Notes under the pieces: generated by a model
What the model saw: the letters and a program-made list of their open reading frames with translations, nothing else
Told to the model about the DNA's origin: nothing
Database searches by the model: none
Program-made: the position numbers and the translations under genes
Origin: an uncultured Prevotella sp.
Lineage (GTDB): Bacteria > Bacteroidota > Bacteroidia > Bacteroidales > Bacteroidaceae
Assembly: GCF_946407605.1 (NCBI RefSeq)
Contig: NZ_CAMJOS010000004.1
Span: forward strand, 124,001-188,000
Reading direction: 5' to 3'
DNA: 64,000 bases
Shown: in pieces, positions 1 to 8,469 of the stretch
Position numbering within the stretch: the first letter of the stretch is position 1
Layout of the letters: each line of letters opens with the position of its first letter

Positions 1-634
1 TCTGAACAGGTGTGCCGTATTTGCCAACGATATTCGAGTAATAACGCTCCATCTCAGCCCAGAACTCATCGCAGTTCATCTTCTCATCGATGATAGCACC
101 GTTCAAGGCACCGAAGCAGCCAAAGGCATCGCCACTGAACAACACTGTTTGTTGCTGTGGCACAGCAGCAGACTCGACACAGAGTGTGACCATGGTCTCG
201 GGCCAGTGTACCATAGGAGTCAAAACGAAGTTGAGCGTCTTTGAACCCAAAGTGATAGAATCGGCATTTTTCACTTCCACGAGTCCCTCTTCCAACTGAT
301 AGAAGCCACGCATCATATCAAAAGTCTTCTTGTTGCCGATAATCTGCACCTCGGGATAATATTTTCTGATGAGGGCCAATGAGCCGCTATGGTCGGGCTC
401 CATGTGGTTCACCACCACATAGTCGATAGGACGGTCGCCCAGCACCTCACGGATATTCTCGAGGAAAGGCATAAAGAAATCCATTTCAACAGTATCGACC
501 AGTGCCACTTTCTCATCGACAACGAGATAGGCATTATAACTTACCCCATTAGGCAGGGGCCACAATCCCTCAAAGAGCGTCTTGTTTCTGTCGTTGACGC
601 CTACGTAATAGATCTTGTCAGTAATCTGTTTCAT
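1..634 (-). CDS. FprA-type flavoprotein, N-terminal part (cut by window edge)
   Basis: This gene reads leftwards and leaves the window, so only about 211 residues are visible. They form the metallo-beta-lactamase-like diiron domain of an A-type flavoprotein, a cytoplasmic enzyme that reduces O2 or NO in anaerobes. Diiron ligands are seen in the H-x-E-x-D-H motif (HMEPDHSG, His77 to His82), in VHWPET and in FSGDAFG. The flavodoxin domain expected at the C-terminus lies outside the window. The ATG at 634 is two bases past the stop of the PfkB kinase gene, so the two are probably co-transcribed. Family assignment is firm; the choice between O2 and NO as substrate cannot be made here. Confidence 0.9.
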   Translation of the reverse strand, partial: MKQITDKIYYVGVNDRNKTLFEGLWPLPNGVSYNAYLVVDEKVALVDTVEMDFFMPFLENIREVLGDRPIDYVVVNHMEPDHSGSLALIRKYYPEVQIIGNKKTFDMMRGFYQLEEGLVEVKNADSITLGSKTLNFVLTPMVHWPETMVTLCVESAAVPQQQTVLFSGDAFGCFGALNGAIIDEKMNCDEFWAEMERYYSNIVGKYGTPVQ

Positions 635-636
635 AA

Positions 637-1572
637 TTATTGTAGTTTTATGTTATTGGCAAACTCCTCATCCACATAGTTATTGATGTTCTTGCACACA
701 TTAGCCGAGAACAGCATGGCGCTTTCGATAACAGCATTCCACTGACTCTCCGTCAAGCCTTGTTCTATCACATTTCGGGTAATCTGATTCTTCAAGAGAC
801 CATAGATGAAGCCCGCATTGAAATTATCACCGGCACCAATCGTGCTCACCACCTGCTCGTTCTTCTGTATGGGATACTGCTTTTTGAAACCATTCTCAGC
901 ACGCAGCTCAACAGGCTGCGAACCATTGGTGCAGATAAACTTCTTGGTATAGAAAGAGATCTGAGAACGATAGATTGCATCCGGGTCTGTCTTACGGAAC
1001 ATCACCTCAAAGTCCTCGGTTGAGCCACGCACAATATCAGCCAACTCCAAGTTGTCCAGGATATTAGGCGTCAGCTTCATCACCTCATTCTTATGCGAAG
1101 AACGGAAGTTCACATCATAATAGAGAATGGCTCCGTGCTGATGGGCATAATCGAGGAAGCCCTGCACCTGCGGACGGATAACGGGGTTGACAGCATAGTA
1201 GGAGCCAAACACCACAATATCATCCTCGTTGACCTCGGGATAGTTAAAGTCCAAACGGTCCTTAGGGTGATCCTTATAGAAGATATACTCCGCATCGCTA
1301 TTCTCGTTGAGGAACGCCAACGACAATGGTGACTTCGAGTCTGGATAGACGGAAACCGATGAGGCATCGATGCCATTCTGTTCCAAGAAACGGATGATTC
1401 GCTGTCCTACATGGTCGTTGCCCGTCTCACTGATAAACGATGCTTTCACGCCACACCGTCCCAAAGAAATCAAGCAATTGAACGTACTTCCACCGGGTAC
1501 AGCCGCTACGGGCTGATCGTCTTTAAAAATGATGTCGAGAACTGTCTCGCCTAAACCTATGACCTTTCGCAT
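637..1572 (-). CDS. PfkB-family carbohydrate kinase (fructokinase-like)
   Basis: A 311-residue ATP-dependent sugar kinase of the ribokinase/PfkB fold. The N-terminal PfkB signature is visible (GGSTFNCLISLGRCG), and the second signature IGAGDNFNAGF carries the catalytic base Asp249 with its anion-hole glycines. Family members phosphorylate fructose or other furanoses in the cytoplasm; fructokinase is the commonest assignment for Bacteroidales proteins of this length, but the substrate is an inference. It has its own -7 motif at 1599-1606 and is followed after two bases by the flavoprotein gene. It is divergent from the M16 peptidase gene. Confidence 0.85.
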   Translation of the reverse strand: MRKVIGLGETVLDIIFKDDQPVAAVPGGSTFNCLISLGRCGVKASFISETGNDHVGQRIIRFLEQNGIDASSVSVYPDSKSPLSLAFLNENSDAEYIFYKDHPKDRLDFNYPEVNEDDIVVFGSYYAVNPVIRPQVQGFLDYAHQHGAILYYDVNFRSSHKNEVMKLTPNILDNLELADIVRGSTEDFEVMFRKTDPDAIYRSQISFYTKKFICTNGSQPVELRAENGFKKQYPIQKNEQVVSTIGAGDNFNAGFIYGLLKNQITRNVIEQGLTESQWNAVIESAMLFSANVCKNINNYVDEEFANNIKLQ

Positions 1573-1598
1573 CTTACTTTATTTGTTATTAATGGTTG

Positions 1599-1606
1599 CA
1601 AAGATA
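1599..1606 (-). promoter_or_regulatory. -7 promoter motif for the PfkB/FprA operon
   Basis: Reads TATCTTTG on the minus strand, matching the Bacteroidetes TAnnTTTG consensus, 26 bases before the ATG at 1572. Confidence 0.7.
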
Positions 1607-1613
1607 AGAAATA

Positions 1614-1648
1614 ATTATGAATTAAGAATTATGAATTATGAATTATTT
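1614..1648. repeat. Heptanucleotide tandem repeat (ATTATGA unit)
   Basis: Four consecutive 7-base units (ATTATGA, one as ATTAAGA) fill 1614-1641, followed by a degenerate fifth. They occupy the space between two divergent promoters and reach up to the -7 motif at 1652. The 7-base period matches that of repeats found inside coding genes near 46-58 kb. Confidence 0.8.
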
Positions 1649-1651
1649 TTG

Positions 1652-1659
1652 TATCTTTG
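1652..1659 (+). promoter_or_regulatory. -7 promoter motif for the M16 peptidase
   Basis: TATCTTTG, ending eight bases before the ATG at 1668. It rules out the upstream in-frame ATG at 1638, which lies inside the promoter. Confidence 0.75.
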
Positions 1660-1667
1660 CACCGCAA

Positions 1668-2900
1668 ATGACAAAATATAACACTTTTACGCTGAAAAAC
1701 GGGATGCGAGTCATCCATCTGCCATCCGATGCACAGGTGGTTTATTGTGGCATTGCCGTCAAGGCAGGCACCCGCCACGAGCTACCTGGAGAGGAAGGGC
1801 TGGCTCATTTCTGTGAACATCTGTCGTTTAAGGGTACCGAGCGTCGTAGCGCCGTACAGATCATCAATGCCATCGAAGGTCTGGGCGGTGAACTGAACGC
1901 ATTCACTAACAAGGAGGACACGGTCTTCTACTGTGCCATTCAGGCCAAACATGTGAGGAAAGCCATCAACGTGTTATGCGATATCGTTTTCCATAGCACT
2001 TATCCTGAACATGAAGTCGAGAAAGAACGTGAGGTGGTTTGCGACGAGATAGAGAGTTATGAGGACACTCCAGCAGAGCTGATATTCGATGAAATCGAGA
2101 ATATTTTGTTTGATGGCCATCCTTTAGGCCATAATATCCTGGGCACCAGCGAGCAGGTCAGACAATACACCAGCGAGGATGCCTATCGCTTCACCCAACG
2201 TTATTATCGTCCGGAAAACTGCGTGCTGTTCGTCAGCGGACTCGCTGACATGAAGCGGCTCACCGCTATCATAGAAACCCATATGCCCAATAGGGCTCAT
2301 GAGTCCTATGAGACCCATAAGCTCAATATACCCCAAAAGTTTTCCCTCGATTCTGCCCCTATCGTCCGTCTTCGTGGCACCCACCAGGCCCATGTCATCA
2401 TGGGCACCCAAGCCTATGCTGCCAACAATCCGAAGCGGTGGGCCTTGTATCTCCTGAACAATATCTTAGGCGGGCCAGGTCTCAACTCACGACTCAACCT
2501 GTCGTTACGTGAACGTAACGGACTGGTATATAGCGTTGAGAGCAGCATGGTATGCTATGGCGACACAGGCAGTTGGTGCGTCTATTTCGGCTGCGACCCA
2601 CATGATGTGAGACGTTGCTGCAAGCTGGTACGCCGCGAGCTGAACCGACTGATGAAACGCCCGCTCACTTCCACCCAACTGCACAAGGCCAAACAGCAGC
2701 TGCAGGGTCAGCTGGCCATCGCCTGCGATAGTCGTGAACAGTTCGCCCTCGATTTCGCCAAGACCTTTCTGCATCAAGGTAAGGAGCGTGACCTCAACGA
2801 CATCATGCGACATATTGACGGTCTCACCCCCGAGGACCTGCAGCAAGTGGCTCAGGAGCTCTTTGCCGAAGACCATATCACCACCCTTATTTATAAATAG
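1668..2900 (+). CDS. M16-family zinc metallopeptidase (processing peptidase-like)
   Basis: A 410-residue pitrilysin/insulinase-family peptidase. The inverted zinc motif HxxEH is His47-Phe-Cys-Glu50-His51, and the third ligand glutamate is expected in the EREVVCDEIESYEDTP stretch downstream. The C-terminal half carries the second M16 domain (RNGLVYSVES region). Length equals that of single M16B subunits such as bacterial PqqL or mitochondrial processing peptidase-like proteins. No signal peptide is seen, so it is probably cytoplasmic. The ATG at 1668 is chosen because an ATG at 1638 would lie in front of the -7 motif; the mRNA is then almost leaderless. The GH3 gene follows after 33 bases with no new promoter. 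Confidence 0.9.
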   Translation: MTKYNTFTLKNGMRVIHLPSDAQVVYCGIAVKAGTRHELPGEEGLAHFCEHLSFKGTERRSAVQIINAIEGLGGELNAFTNKEDTVFYCAIQAKHVRKAINVLCDIVFHSTYPEHEVEKEREVVCDEIESYEDTPAELIFDEIENILFDGHPLGHNILGTSEQVRQYTSEDAYRFTQRYYRPENCVLFVSGLADMKRLTAIIETHMPNRAHESYETHKLNIPQKFSLDSAPIVRLRGTHQAHVIMGTQAYAANNPKRWALYLLNNILGGPGLNSRLNLSLRERNGLVYSVESSMVCYGDTGSWCVYFGCDPHDVRRCCKLVRRELNRLMKRPLTSTQLHKAKQQLQGQLAIACDSREQFALDFAKTFLHQGKERDLNDIMRHIDGLTPEDLQQVAQELFAEDHITTLIYK

Positions 2901-2933
2901 GTAAAAACCATCTTAAAACTAAAAGACATAATT

Positions 2934-5243
2934 ATGAAGAAAACAATCGTAACAGCCTGTGCTATCCTCCTAGGGAGTATTGGCACGATGACGGCACAAG
3001 TGAAACTGCAAGCCAACAATGTTGACGAAGTACTGAAAGCCATGACGCTGGAGGAGAAAGCCATGCTCGTGGTTGGTGGCAACCGCCAGATTGCATCGAC
3101 AGACAACAATGGCATGATTGGCGGACATGCCCAGCGTGTGCCTGGTGCTGCTGGCACCACGCAGGCCATTTCCCGCCTCGGCATTCCCTCTACGGTACTT
3201 ACCGACGGACCTGCCGGTGTGAGAATCAATCCTCGACGCGACAACGACCAGAACACCTACTTCTGTACGGGCTTCCCTGTGGGCACGGCGCTAGCCTGCA
3301 CCTGGAATACCCAACTTGTTGAGGAAGTAGGAAAATGTATTGGTAACGAGGTGCTGGAATATGGTTGCGACGTGCTACTCGCCCCTGGCATGAATATCCA
3401 CCGCTCACCACTCTGTGGCCGTAACTTCGAGTACTATTCTGAAGACCCCATAGTGACAGGTAAGATAGCTGCCGCCTATGTTCGTGGCGTACAGAGTCAG
3501 GGCGTGGGCGTTTCCGTGAAGCACTTCGCTGCCAACTCTCAGGAGACCAACCGTATGGGCGTTGACGAGGTGATGTCACAGCGTGCCCTCCGAGAGATTT
3601 ATCTGAAGGGCTTCGAGATTGCCGTCCGAGAGTCTGCCCCTTGGACGGTGATGTCGTCGTATAACCGCATCAATGGTCCGTTCACTCAGGAGAACCGCGA
3701 ACTGCTCACCACCATCCTGCGCGAAGAATGGGGCTTCGACGGCATCGTCATGACCGACTGGACAGGCCTGCGCAATACCGCAGCCCAGATACAGGCTGGC
3801 AACGACCTGATGGAGCCGGGTGCCGACTCGCAGATTAAAGACATCATGGATAAAGTGAAGAGTGGCGTCCTGAAAGAGTCAGACCTCGACATCTGCGTGA
3901 AGCGCATCCTGCAATATCTTACGAAGACACCTGCTTTCCGTGCCTATAAATACACCAACAAGCCCGACCTGAAAGCCCATGCCGACGTGACGCGCCGTAG
4001 CGCTACCGAGGGTATGGTGCTGCTGAAGAACGATGGTCAGGCGCTGCCTATGAACAATACGAAGACCGTCTCTGTCTTTGGCATTACCTCCTATGACTTC
4101 ATTGCTGGCGGTACTGGTTCCGGCGATGTGAACAAAGCCTATACCATCGACATGATGCAAGGCCTCACAGAGGCCGGACTGAAGGTGAACACCAAGCTCG
4201 CCAACCTCTATCAAAGCTATAAGAACTACCAATCGAGCCTCACAGCTGCAGCTCCTGCCCGTGGTGGCTGGTTCTGGGGTAAAGCTGTACTGCCTGAGAT
4301 GGCCGTCAGTCGTCCTATCATCAATGTACAGGCTCAGGAGTCCGACCTCGCCATCATCACCCTAGGTCGTCAGGCTGGTGAAGGTTCCGACCGTCAGGTA
4401 GATGACGATTTCACACTTACCGATGTGGAGCGTCAACTCATCACCGATGTCTGTAACGCCTTCCACCTGGCCAACAAGCCCGTAGTGGTAGTGCTCAATA
4501 TGGGTAATGTCATCGAGACGGCTTCGTGGAAATCTATGCCCGATGCCATTCTGCTGGCTTGGCAGCCAGGACAGGAAGGGGGATATTCTGTGGCCGACGT
4601 GCTGACAGGTAAGGCCTATCCATCTGGTAAACTCACTATGACGTGGCCCAACAACCTCATCGACCTGCCCTCAAGTGCCAACTTCCCCAATGTGCGCCCA
4701 GCAGCTCCTCGTGGTCGTGGAAACAACAAGGTGGAATTCCAAGATTACACCAAGCACACAGAAGACATCAATGTGGGCTATCGTTACTTCACTACAACCA
4801 AGGAGTCGGTGTCTTATCCCTTTGGCTTCGGCCTCAGCTATACGACATTCTCTTACAGCAAGCCTGTGGTTAAAGCCACCAAGGACGGGCTGACCGCTAC
4901 TATCACCGTCACCAATACAGGCAAGAGAGCTGGCAAGGAAGTGGTAGAGTTGTATGTCAGCGCTCCTGCTGGCGGACTGGAAAAGCCTGCCCGCGAGCTG
5001 AAGGCCTTTGCTAAGACAAAGGAGCTGCAGCCCAACCAAAGTGAGACTCTCACCATGACCCTCTCGCTTTATGACCTGGCTTCTTACAACGAGACCACCC
5101 AAGCTTGGGAGACTGCCGCTGGCAAATACACCATCAGCTTCGGAGCCAGCGTGGAGGACATCCGTGCCACAGCCCCCTTCAACCTCTCGAAGCAGCAAGT
5201 GGTAAAATGTCACGACGTGATGAAACCCAATATGCAGCTGTAA
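2934..5243 (+). CDS. GH3 family beta-glycosidase, secreted
   Basis: A 769-residue glycoside hydrolase of family 3 with a signal peptide (hydrophobic stretch after MKKTI, cleavage near TAQ at about residue 22). The barrel domain carries KHFAANSQETNR and the nucleophile motif GIVMTDW with Asp275. The second domain carries GEGSDR with Glu483 as candidate acid/base. A fibronectin type III-like domain closes the protein after PFGFGLSYTTFSY. Family members release glucose or xylose from beta-linked oligosaccharides, here probably in the periplasm. It is likely co-transcribed with the M16 peptidase and ends at a strong hairpin. Beta-glucosidase is the default guess; the exact linkage is not readable. 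Confidence 0.9.
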   Translation: MKKTIVTACAILLGSIGTMTAQVKLQANNVDEVLKAMTLEEKAMLVVGGNRQIASTDNNGMIGGHAQRVPGAAGTTQAISRLGIPSTVLTDGPAGVRINPRRDNDQNTYFCTGFPVGTALACTWNTQLVEEVGKCIGNEVLEYGCDVLLAPGMNIHRSPLCGRNFEYYSEDPIVTGKIAAAYVRGVQSQGVGVSVKHFAANSQETNRMGVDEVMSQRALREIYLKGFEIAVRESAPWTVMSSYNRINGPFTQENRELLTTILREEWGFDGIVMTDWTGLRNTAAQIQAGNDLMEPGADSQIKDIMDKVKSGVLKESDLDICVKRILQYLTKTPAFRAYKYTNKPDLKAHADVTRRSATEGMVLLKNDGQALPMNNTKTVSVFGITSYDFIAGGTGSGDVNKAYTIDMMQGLTEAGLKVNTKLANLYQSYKNYQSSLTAAAPARGGWFWGKAVLPEMAVSRPIINVQAQESDLAIITLGRQAGEGSDRQVDDDFTLTDVERQLITDVCNAFHLANKPVVVVLNMGNVIETASWKSMPDAILLAWQPGQEGGYSVADVLTGKAYPSGKLTMTWPNNLIDLPSSANFPNVRPAAPRGRGNNKVEFQDYTKHTEDINVGYRYFTTTKESVSYPFGFGLSYTTFSYSKPVVKATKDGLTATITVTNTGKRAGKEVVELYVSAPAGGLEKPARELKAFAKTKELQPNQSETLTMTLSLYDLASYNETTQAWETAAGKYTISFGASVEDIRATAPFNLSKQQVVKCHDVMKPNMQL

Positions 5244-5262
5244 GAAACAGATAGATACAACA

Positions 5263-5296
5263 AAAGCACTTGCGAATCAGCAAGTGCTTTCTTTTT
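5263..5296 (+). terminator. Rho-independent terminator after GH3
   Basis: A perfect 11-base-pair stem (5263-5273 with 5280-5290), a six-base loop and a T-rich tail. The A-run on the other side means it could also stop transcription from the tRNA gene on the minus strand. Confidence 0.85.
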
Positions 5297-5299
5297 ATG

Positions 5300-5373
5300 T
5301 GGACCAGCCAGGGCTTGAACCTGGGACCTCCAGATTATGAGTCTGTTGCTCTAACCAACTGAGCTACAAGTCC
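5300..5373 (-). tRNA. tRNA-Met (anticodon CAT), probably elongator
   Basis: A 74-base cloverleaf on the minus strand. The D arm reads GCTCAGTTGGTTAGAGC, the anticodon loop CTCATAA and the T arm CCAGG-TTCAAGC-CCTGG. The acceptor stem pairs with one T-T mismatch at positions 6-67. The 3' CCA is not encoded. It lacks the three G-C pairs of initiator tRNA below the anticodon loop, so elongator Met is favoured; a lysidine-modified tRNA-Ile2 cannot be excluded. Confidence 0.9.
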
Positions 5374-5397
5374 GGGCAAAAATTGCTTTTGCGGCTG

Positions 5398-5405
5398 CAA
5401 AGGTA
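5398..5405 (-). promoter_or_regulatory. -7 promoter motif for the tRNA-Met gene
   Basis: TACCTTTG on the minus strand, 24 bases before the 5' end of the tRNA. Confidence 0.7.
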
Positions 5406-5467
5406 CAAGTAATTCGTGAATTATCCAAATTTTTCAGGTAAAAAGACGTGAAATCGTTCTTTTTTCG

Positions 5468-5475
5468 TACCTTTG
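5468..5475 (+). promoter_or_regulatory. Second, upstream -7 motif in front of ribF
   Basis: TACCTTTG, 90 bases before the ribF start. It overlaps a hyphenated inverted repeat (GTACCTT at 5467-5473 and AAGGTAC about eleven bases further). It may be a regulated second promoter; no reading frame of its own is seen. Confidence 0.4.
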
Positions 5476-5550
5476 ACTGATGTCGAAGGTACTTTCGTTC
5501 GAAAATGAAAAGAAAAACGTTTTTTCTTTTGCATTTTACTCACTTATTCG

Positions 5551-5558
5551 TACCTTTG
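5551..5558 (+). promoter_or_regulatory. -7 promoter motif for ribF
   Basis: TACCTTTG, seven bases before the ATG at 5566; a TTTGC -33 element lies near 5528-5532. The predicted mRNA is nearly leaderless, so an FMN riboswitch has no room here. Confidence 0.75.
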
Positions 5559-5565
5559 CACCACA

Positions 5566-6498
5566 ATGAAGACAATATTCTTTCCTGACCAAACGGTGAA
5601 TGATGGCATATATGCTGCCACCATCGGCTTTTTCGATGGTGTGCACCAAGGCCATCGCTTCCTGATGGAATGCCTGAAGGCGAAAGCCAAAGAGCGCGGC
5701 ATGCAGTCGATGGCTATCACCTTTGAACGTCATCCGCGTCAGGTGGTGCAAGGGGGCTGGAAGCCGGAGCTGTTGACACAACTCCATGAGAAGCTAAAGC
5801 TGCTGAAGGCTACGGGTATAGATACCGTGGTTGTGTTGCGATTTAACCGTCAGATGGCAGCCCTCTCAGCTCGCGAATTCATGGAACTGATGTACGACCG
5901 CCTGAGTGTAAGGCTGTTGCTCACGGGTTATGACAACCGTTTCGGCCACGACCGTAGCGAGGGCTTTGAGGACTATCAGCGCTACGGCCAAGCTCTTGGC
6001 ATCGAGGTGCTGTGTGGTGACGCCTTGACCATTGGTCAGCAGAACGTGAGTTCCTCATGCGTGCGCCAGTTGCTGAAGGAAGGTAAGGTAGAAGAAGCAG
6101 CCCGCTGTCTGGGGCGCCCTTATAACATTGGCGGACAGGTGGTTCACGGTGAACAGATTGGACGTACTATTGGTTTCCCCACCGCCAACCTGCAACCTGA
6201 CGACGACGCACTCATTCCGCAGGATGGTGTCTATGCCGTGATGGTTGATTTGGACAATGGTTCTCGTCATCAAGGTATTATGAATATCGGCACACGTCCT
6301 ACGTTCAACGGCACAGGTCGCACGCTGGAGACGAACCTGCTGGAACCTGTTGGCGACCTTTACGACCAACAGTTAAACATCCATTTCATCGCTCGTCTGC
6401 GTGATGAACAGCAGTTTCCTTCTGCCGAAGCGCTGGCGGCACAGATTATGAAAGATAAAGAACAAGCAACAAACGCTCTTAAAAAGGTAAAAGAGTAA
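5566..6498 (+). CDS. ribF: Bifunctional riboflavin kinase / FAD synthetase
   Basis: A 310-residue cytoplasmic enzyme that phosphorylates riboflavin to FMN and adenylates FMN to FAD. The N-terminal nucleotidyltransferase domain shows the GFFDGVHQGHR motif (residues about 22-32). The C-terminal riboflavin kinase domain shows GRTIGFPTANL and the NIGTRPTF stretch. Length is normal for the family. It has its own promoter with an almost leaderless start. Its last codons (KKVKE) are written by a GGTAAAA-type repeat that continues into the 14-base gap before the CPBP protease gene. Confidence 0.95.
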   Translation: MKTIFFPDQTVNDGIYAATIGFFDGVHQGHRFLMECLKAKAKERGMQSMAITFERHPRQVVQGGWKPELLTQLHEKLKLLKATGIDTVVVLRFNRQMAALSAREFMELMYDRLSVRLLLTGYDNRFGHDRSEGFEDYQRYGQALGIEVLCGDALTIGQQNVSSSCVRQLLKEGKVEEAARCLGRPYNIGGQVVHGEQIGRTIGFPTANLQPDDDALIPQDGVYAVMVDLDNGSRHQGIMNIGTRPTFNGTGRTLETNLLEPVGDLYDQQLNIHFIARLRDEQQFPSAEALAAQIMKDKEQATNALKKVKE

Positions 6499-6509
6499 AA
6501 GGTAAAAAC
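6483..6509 (+). repeat. GGTAAAA/AGTAAAA repeat at a gene junction
   Basis: Units GGTAAAA, GAGTAAAA and GGTAAAA run through the ribF stop codon into the start region of the next gene. The same motif family appears at 8872-8910, 25593-25617, 25663-25687 and 35088-35113. Confidence 0.6.
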
Positions 6510-6512
6510 AAT

Positions 6513-7316
6513 ATGAACAAAAAACTATTCCCCTACATAGCCATCGCCTATATGCTGGTGTTTCTCTTCATACAGGTTATCGCCGAATTGGGCACACTGA
6601 CTGTAGAAAGTCTGATACAGCACGAGACGTTGGGCAAAATCGACCCAATAGGCACCATCATCGCTGCCGTCATCTTTTCGCTGGTTACCATTGCCCTTTT
6701 CGTTTGGATGAAATGGGCCACAGTATCCAAAGATTTTGTCATGACGCGCCCTTGGGACCTGCTGTTCTGGAGTTTCATAGCTGCTCTGGGCGTTATCATC
6801 CCATCTACTTTCCTGCAGGAGCAGATGCCAGAATGGCCCGATGCCATCCAGCGCTATATCGATGAGACAGCCCAGCAAATGGTGGGTATCATGAATACCC
6901 CTGGCGGCTATGCCGTCATCTGCCTGCTTGCACCTATTGCCGAGGAACTGGTGTTTCGCGGAGCCGTATTAAGAAAGCTGTTGGAATGGAAGCCCGAGCG
7001 CCGTTGGCTGATGATTACCCTCTCGGCCCTGCTGTTTGCACTGGCCCACATGAACCCCGCCCAACTGATGCATCCCTTCCTCATTGGTCTGCTGTTAGGA
7101 TGGCTGTACGAACGAACGGGTAGCATCGTTCCAGGCATTATCTTCCACTGGGCCAACAATACGGTGGCCTATCTGTTGATACGCATCTATCAGGACCCCG
7201 ACATCACCATCACCCAGATTTTCGGCTCACAGAGCCGTGTGATGATGGCTGTAGGTTTCTCGCTGCTTATCTTCCTACCCGCCCTCTATCAACTGAACCA
7301 GCGGATGAAGAAGTAA
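6513..7316 (+). CDS. CPBP-family intramembrane metalloprotease
   Basis: A 267-residue polytopic membrane protein of the CAAX protease and bacteriocin-processing (Abi) family. The three diagnostic motifs are present in order: EExxxR in AEELVFRGAVL, FxxxH in FALAHMNP, and HxxxN in HWANNTVAY. Six or more hydrophobic segments surround them. Family members cleave membrane substrates or protect against self-made peptides; the substrate is unknown here. It follows ribF after 14 bases and shares its promoter. Confidence 0.88.
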   Translation: MNKKLFPYIAIAYMLVFLFIQVIAELGTLTVESLIQHETLGKIDPIGTIIAAVIFSLVTIALFVWMKWATVSKDFVMTRPWDLLFWSFIAALGVIIPSTFLQEQMPEWPDAIQRYIDETAQQMVGIMNTPGGYAVICLLAPIAEELVFRGAVLRKLLEWKPERRWLMITLSALLFALAHMNPAQLMHPFLIGLLLGWLYERTGSIVPGIIFHWANNTVAYLLIRIYQDPDITITQIFGSQSRVMMAVGFSLLIFLPALYQLNQRMKK

Positions 7317-7341
7317 AGCCAGACACTTATTTAAGAGGTAG

Positions 7342-8469
7342 TTATTTTAACAGGTGATAGGTGCCGCCAGCCAATGGACGCACCACACCTTTCATCTCCA
7401 GCTGGAAGAGCAATCCTGTGAGCTGGCCAATGGGGATATTGGCTTTTACGGATAATTGGTTAAGCTGAAAATCGCCCATTTCATCGAGAATCTTTACAAT
7501 GGCCTGCTCCTCAAGCGACAGGTCAGGAAAGAATGTTCTCTCAATGCCTTCATTCTGTGCTTGAAGCAGTTTGGCATCCATCTGCCACCCCATCGCATTG
7601 ACAAAATCCTCGGCGCCAGTCAGGAGCGAGGCACCATTATCTCGTATCAGTTGGTTGCAGCCCTCGCTATAGGGAGCCCCCACAGCACCAGGAAAGGCAA
7701 ACACCGAGCGGTTATAATCCATAGCGATGCCAGCGGTGATAAGTCCCCCACCCTTGGCGGCACTCTCTACAAGGATAGTGGCGTCGCACATTCCAGCCAC
7801 AATACGGTTGCGCTTCACAAAGTTCATCTTGTCGGCTCCCGTCTCCGTCATATACTCTGTCAAGAGTCCGCCCTGCGCCAGCATCTGCTTGGCTGTTTCG
7901 CGATGACTGCTAGGATAAATCTCATCCAAACCGTGAGCCAGCACACCCACCGTCTCATAGCCATTACCCAATGCCTCACGATGGGCACAGATATCCACGC
8001 CATAAGCCAGTCCGCTGACGATAAGCATTTCAGGACACAAGCGTCTCAGGTCGGCGATGAACCGTCGTATCAGGTCTTTGCCATAGGTGGTACATTGGCG
8101 TGTTCCCACAATATTGATGACACGCTTCTGGTTCAGGTTGGCCGAGCCCATGTAATACATCAGAATTGGCGCATCAGGACATTCGGCCAGTCGCTGCGGA
8201 TAGTCCTCGTCGCCCAGCAACAACGGCTTCACCTTATGCTTGGTGATAAACTCCATCTCCTGGGCAGCACGAGCCAGGGGAAGCGTCCAGTCCTTCAAGC
8301 TCTCTGCCAGTCGATTGCTACAATCGGGCAGCACATCCTTGATATCAAGGCGATGCTCATAGACAGCCTGTCCGCCTCCCAGTTCCTGATAGAGTCGCAG
8401 GGCAGTCTGGAAGTTGAAGCCCGTCATGCGAGTCAACGCAATGGTGTAGTATATTTCTTGTTCGTTCAT
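7342..8469 (-). CDS. dprA: DNA-processing protein DprA (Smf)
   Basis: A 375-residue DprA. The Rossmann-like core shows NIVGTRQCTTYGKD and SGLAYGVDICAHREAL, the family signatures that hold single-stranded DNA; a C-terminal winged-helix domain (residues about 310-375) follows an N-terminal SAM-like domain. DprA loads RecA on incoming single-stranded DNA during transformation. Its ATG overlaps the stop of the thioesterase gene by four bases, so it is translationally coupled as the last gene of the DUF2851/thioesterase/dprA operon. Confidence 0.95.
   Translation of the reverse strand: MNEQEIYYTIALTRMTGFNFQTALRLYQELGGGQAVYEHRLDIKDVLPDCSNRLAESLKDWTLPLARAAQEMEFITKHKVKPLLLGDEDYPQRLAECPDAPILMYYMGSANLNQKRVINIVGTRQCTTYGKDLIRRFIADLRRLCPEMLIVSGLAYGVDICAHREALGNGYETVGVLAHGLDEIYPSSHRETAKQMLAQGGLLTEYMTETGADKMNFVKRNRIVAGMCDATILVESAAKGGGLITAGIAMDYNRSVFAFPGAVGAPYSEGCNQLIRDNGASLLTGAEDFVNAMGWQMDAKLLQAQNEGIERTFFPDLSLEEQAIVKILDEMGDFQLNQLSVKANIPIGQLTGLLFQLEMKGVVRPLAGGTYHLLK

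Noticed and set aside
5500..5536. A/T-rich inverted repeat (AAAAGAAAAACG / TTTTTTCTTTT) before ribF
   Set aside because: Could be a terminator, but it is low-complexity and overlaps the -33 region; not supported as a separate feature.
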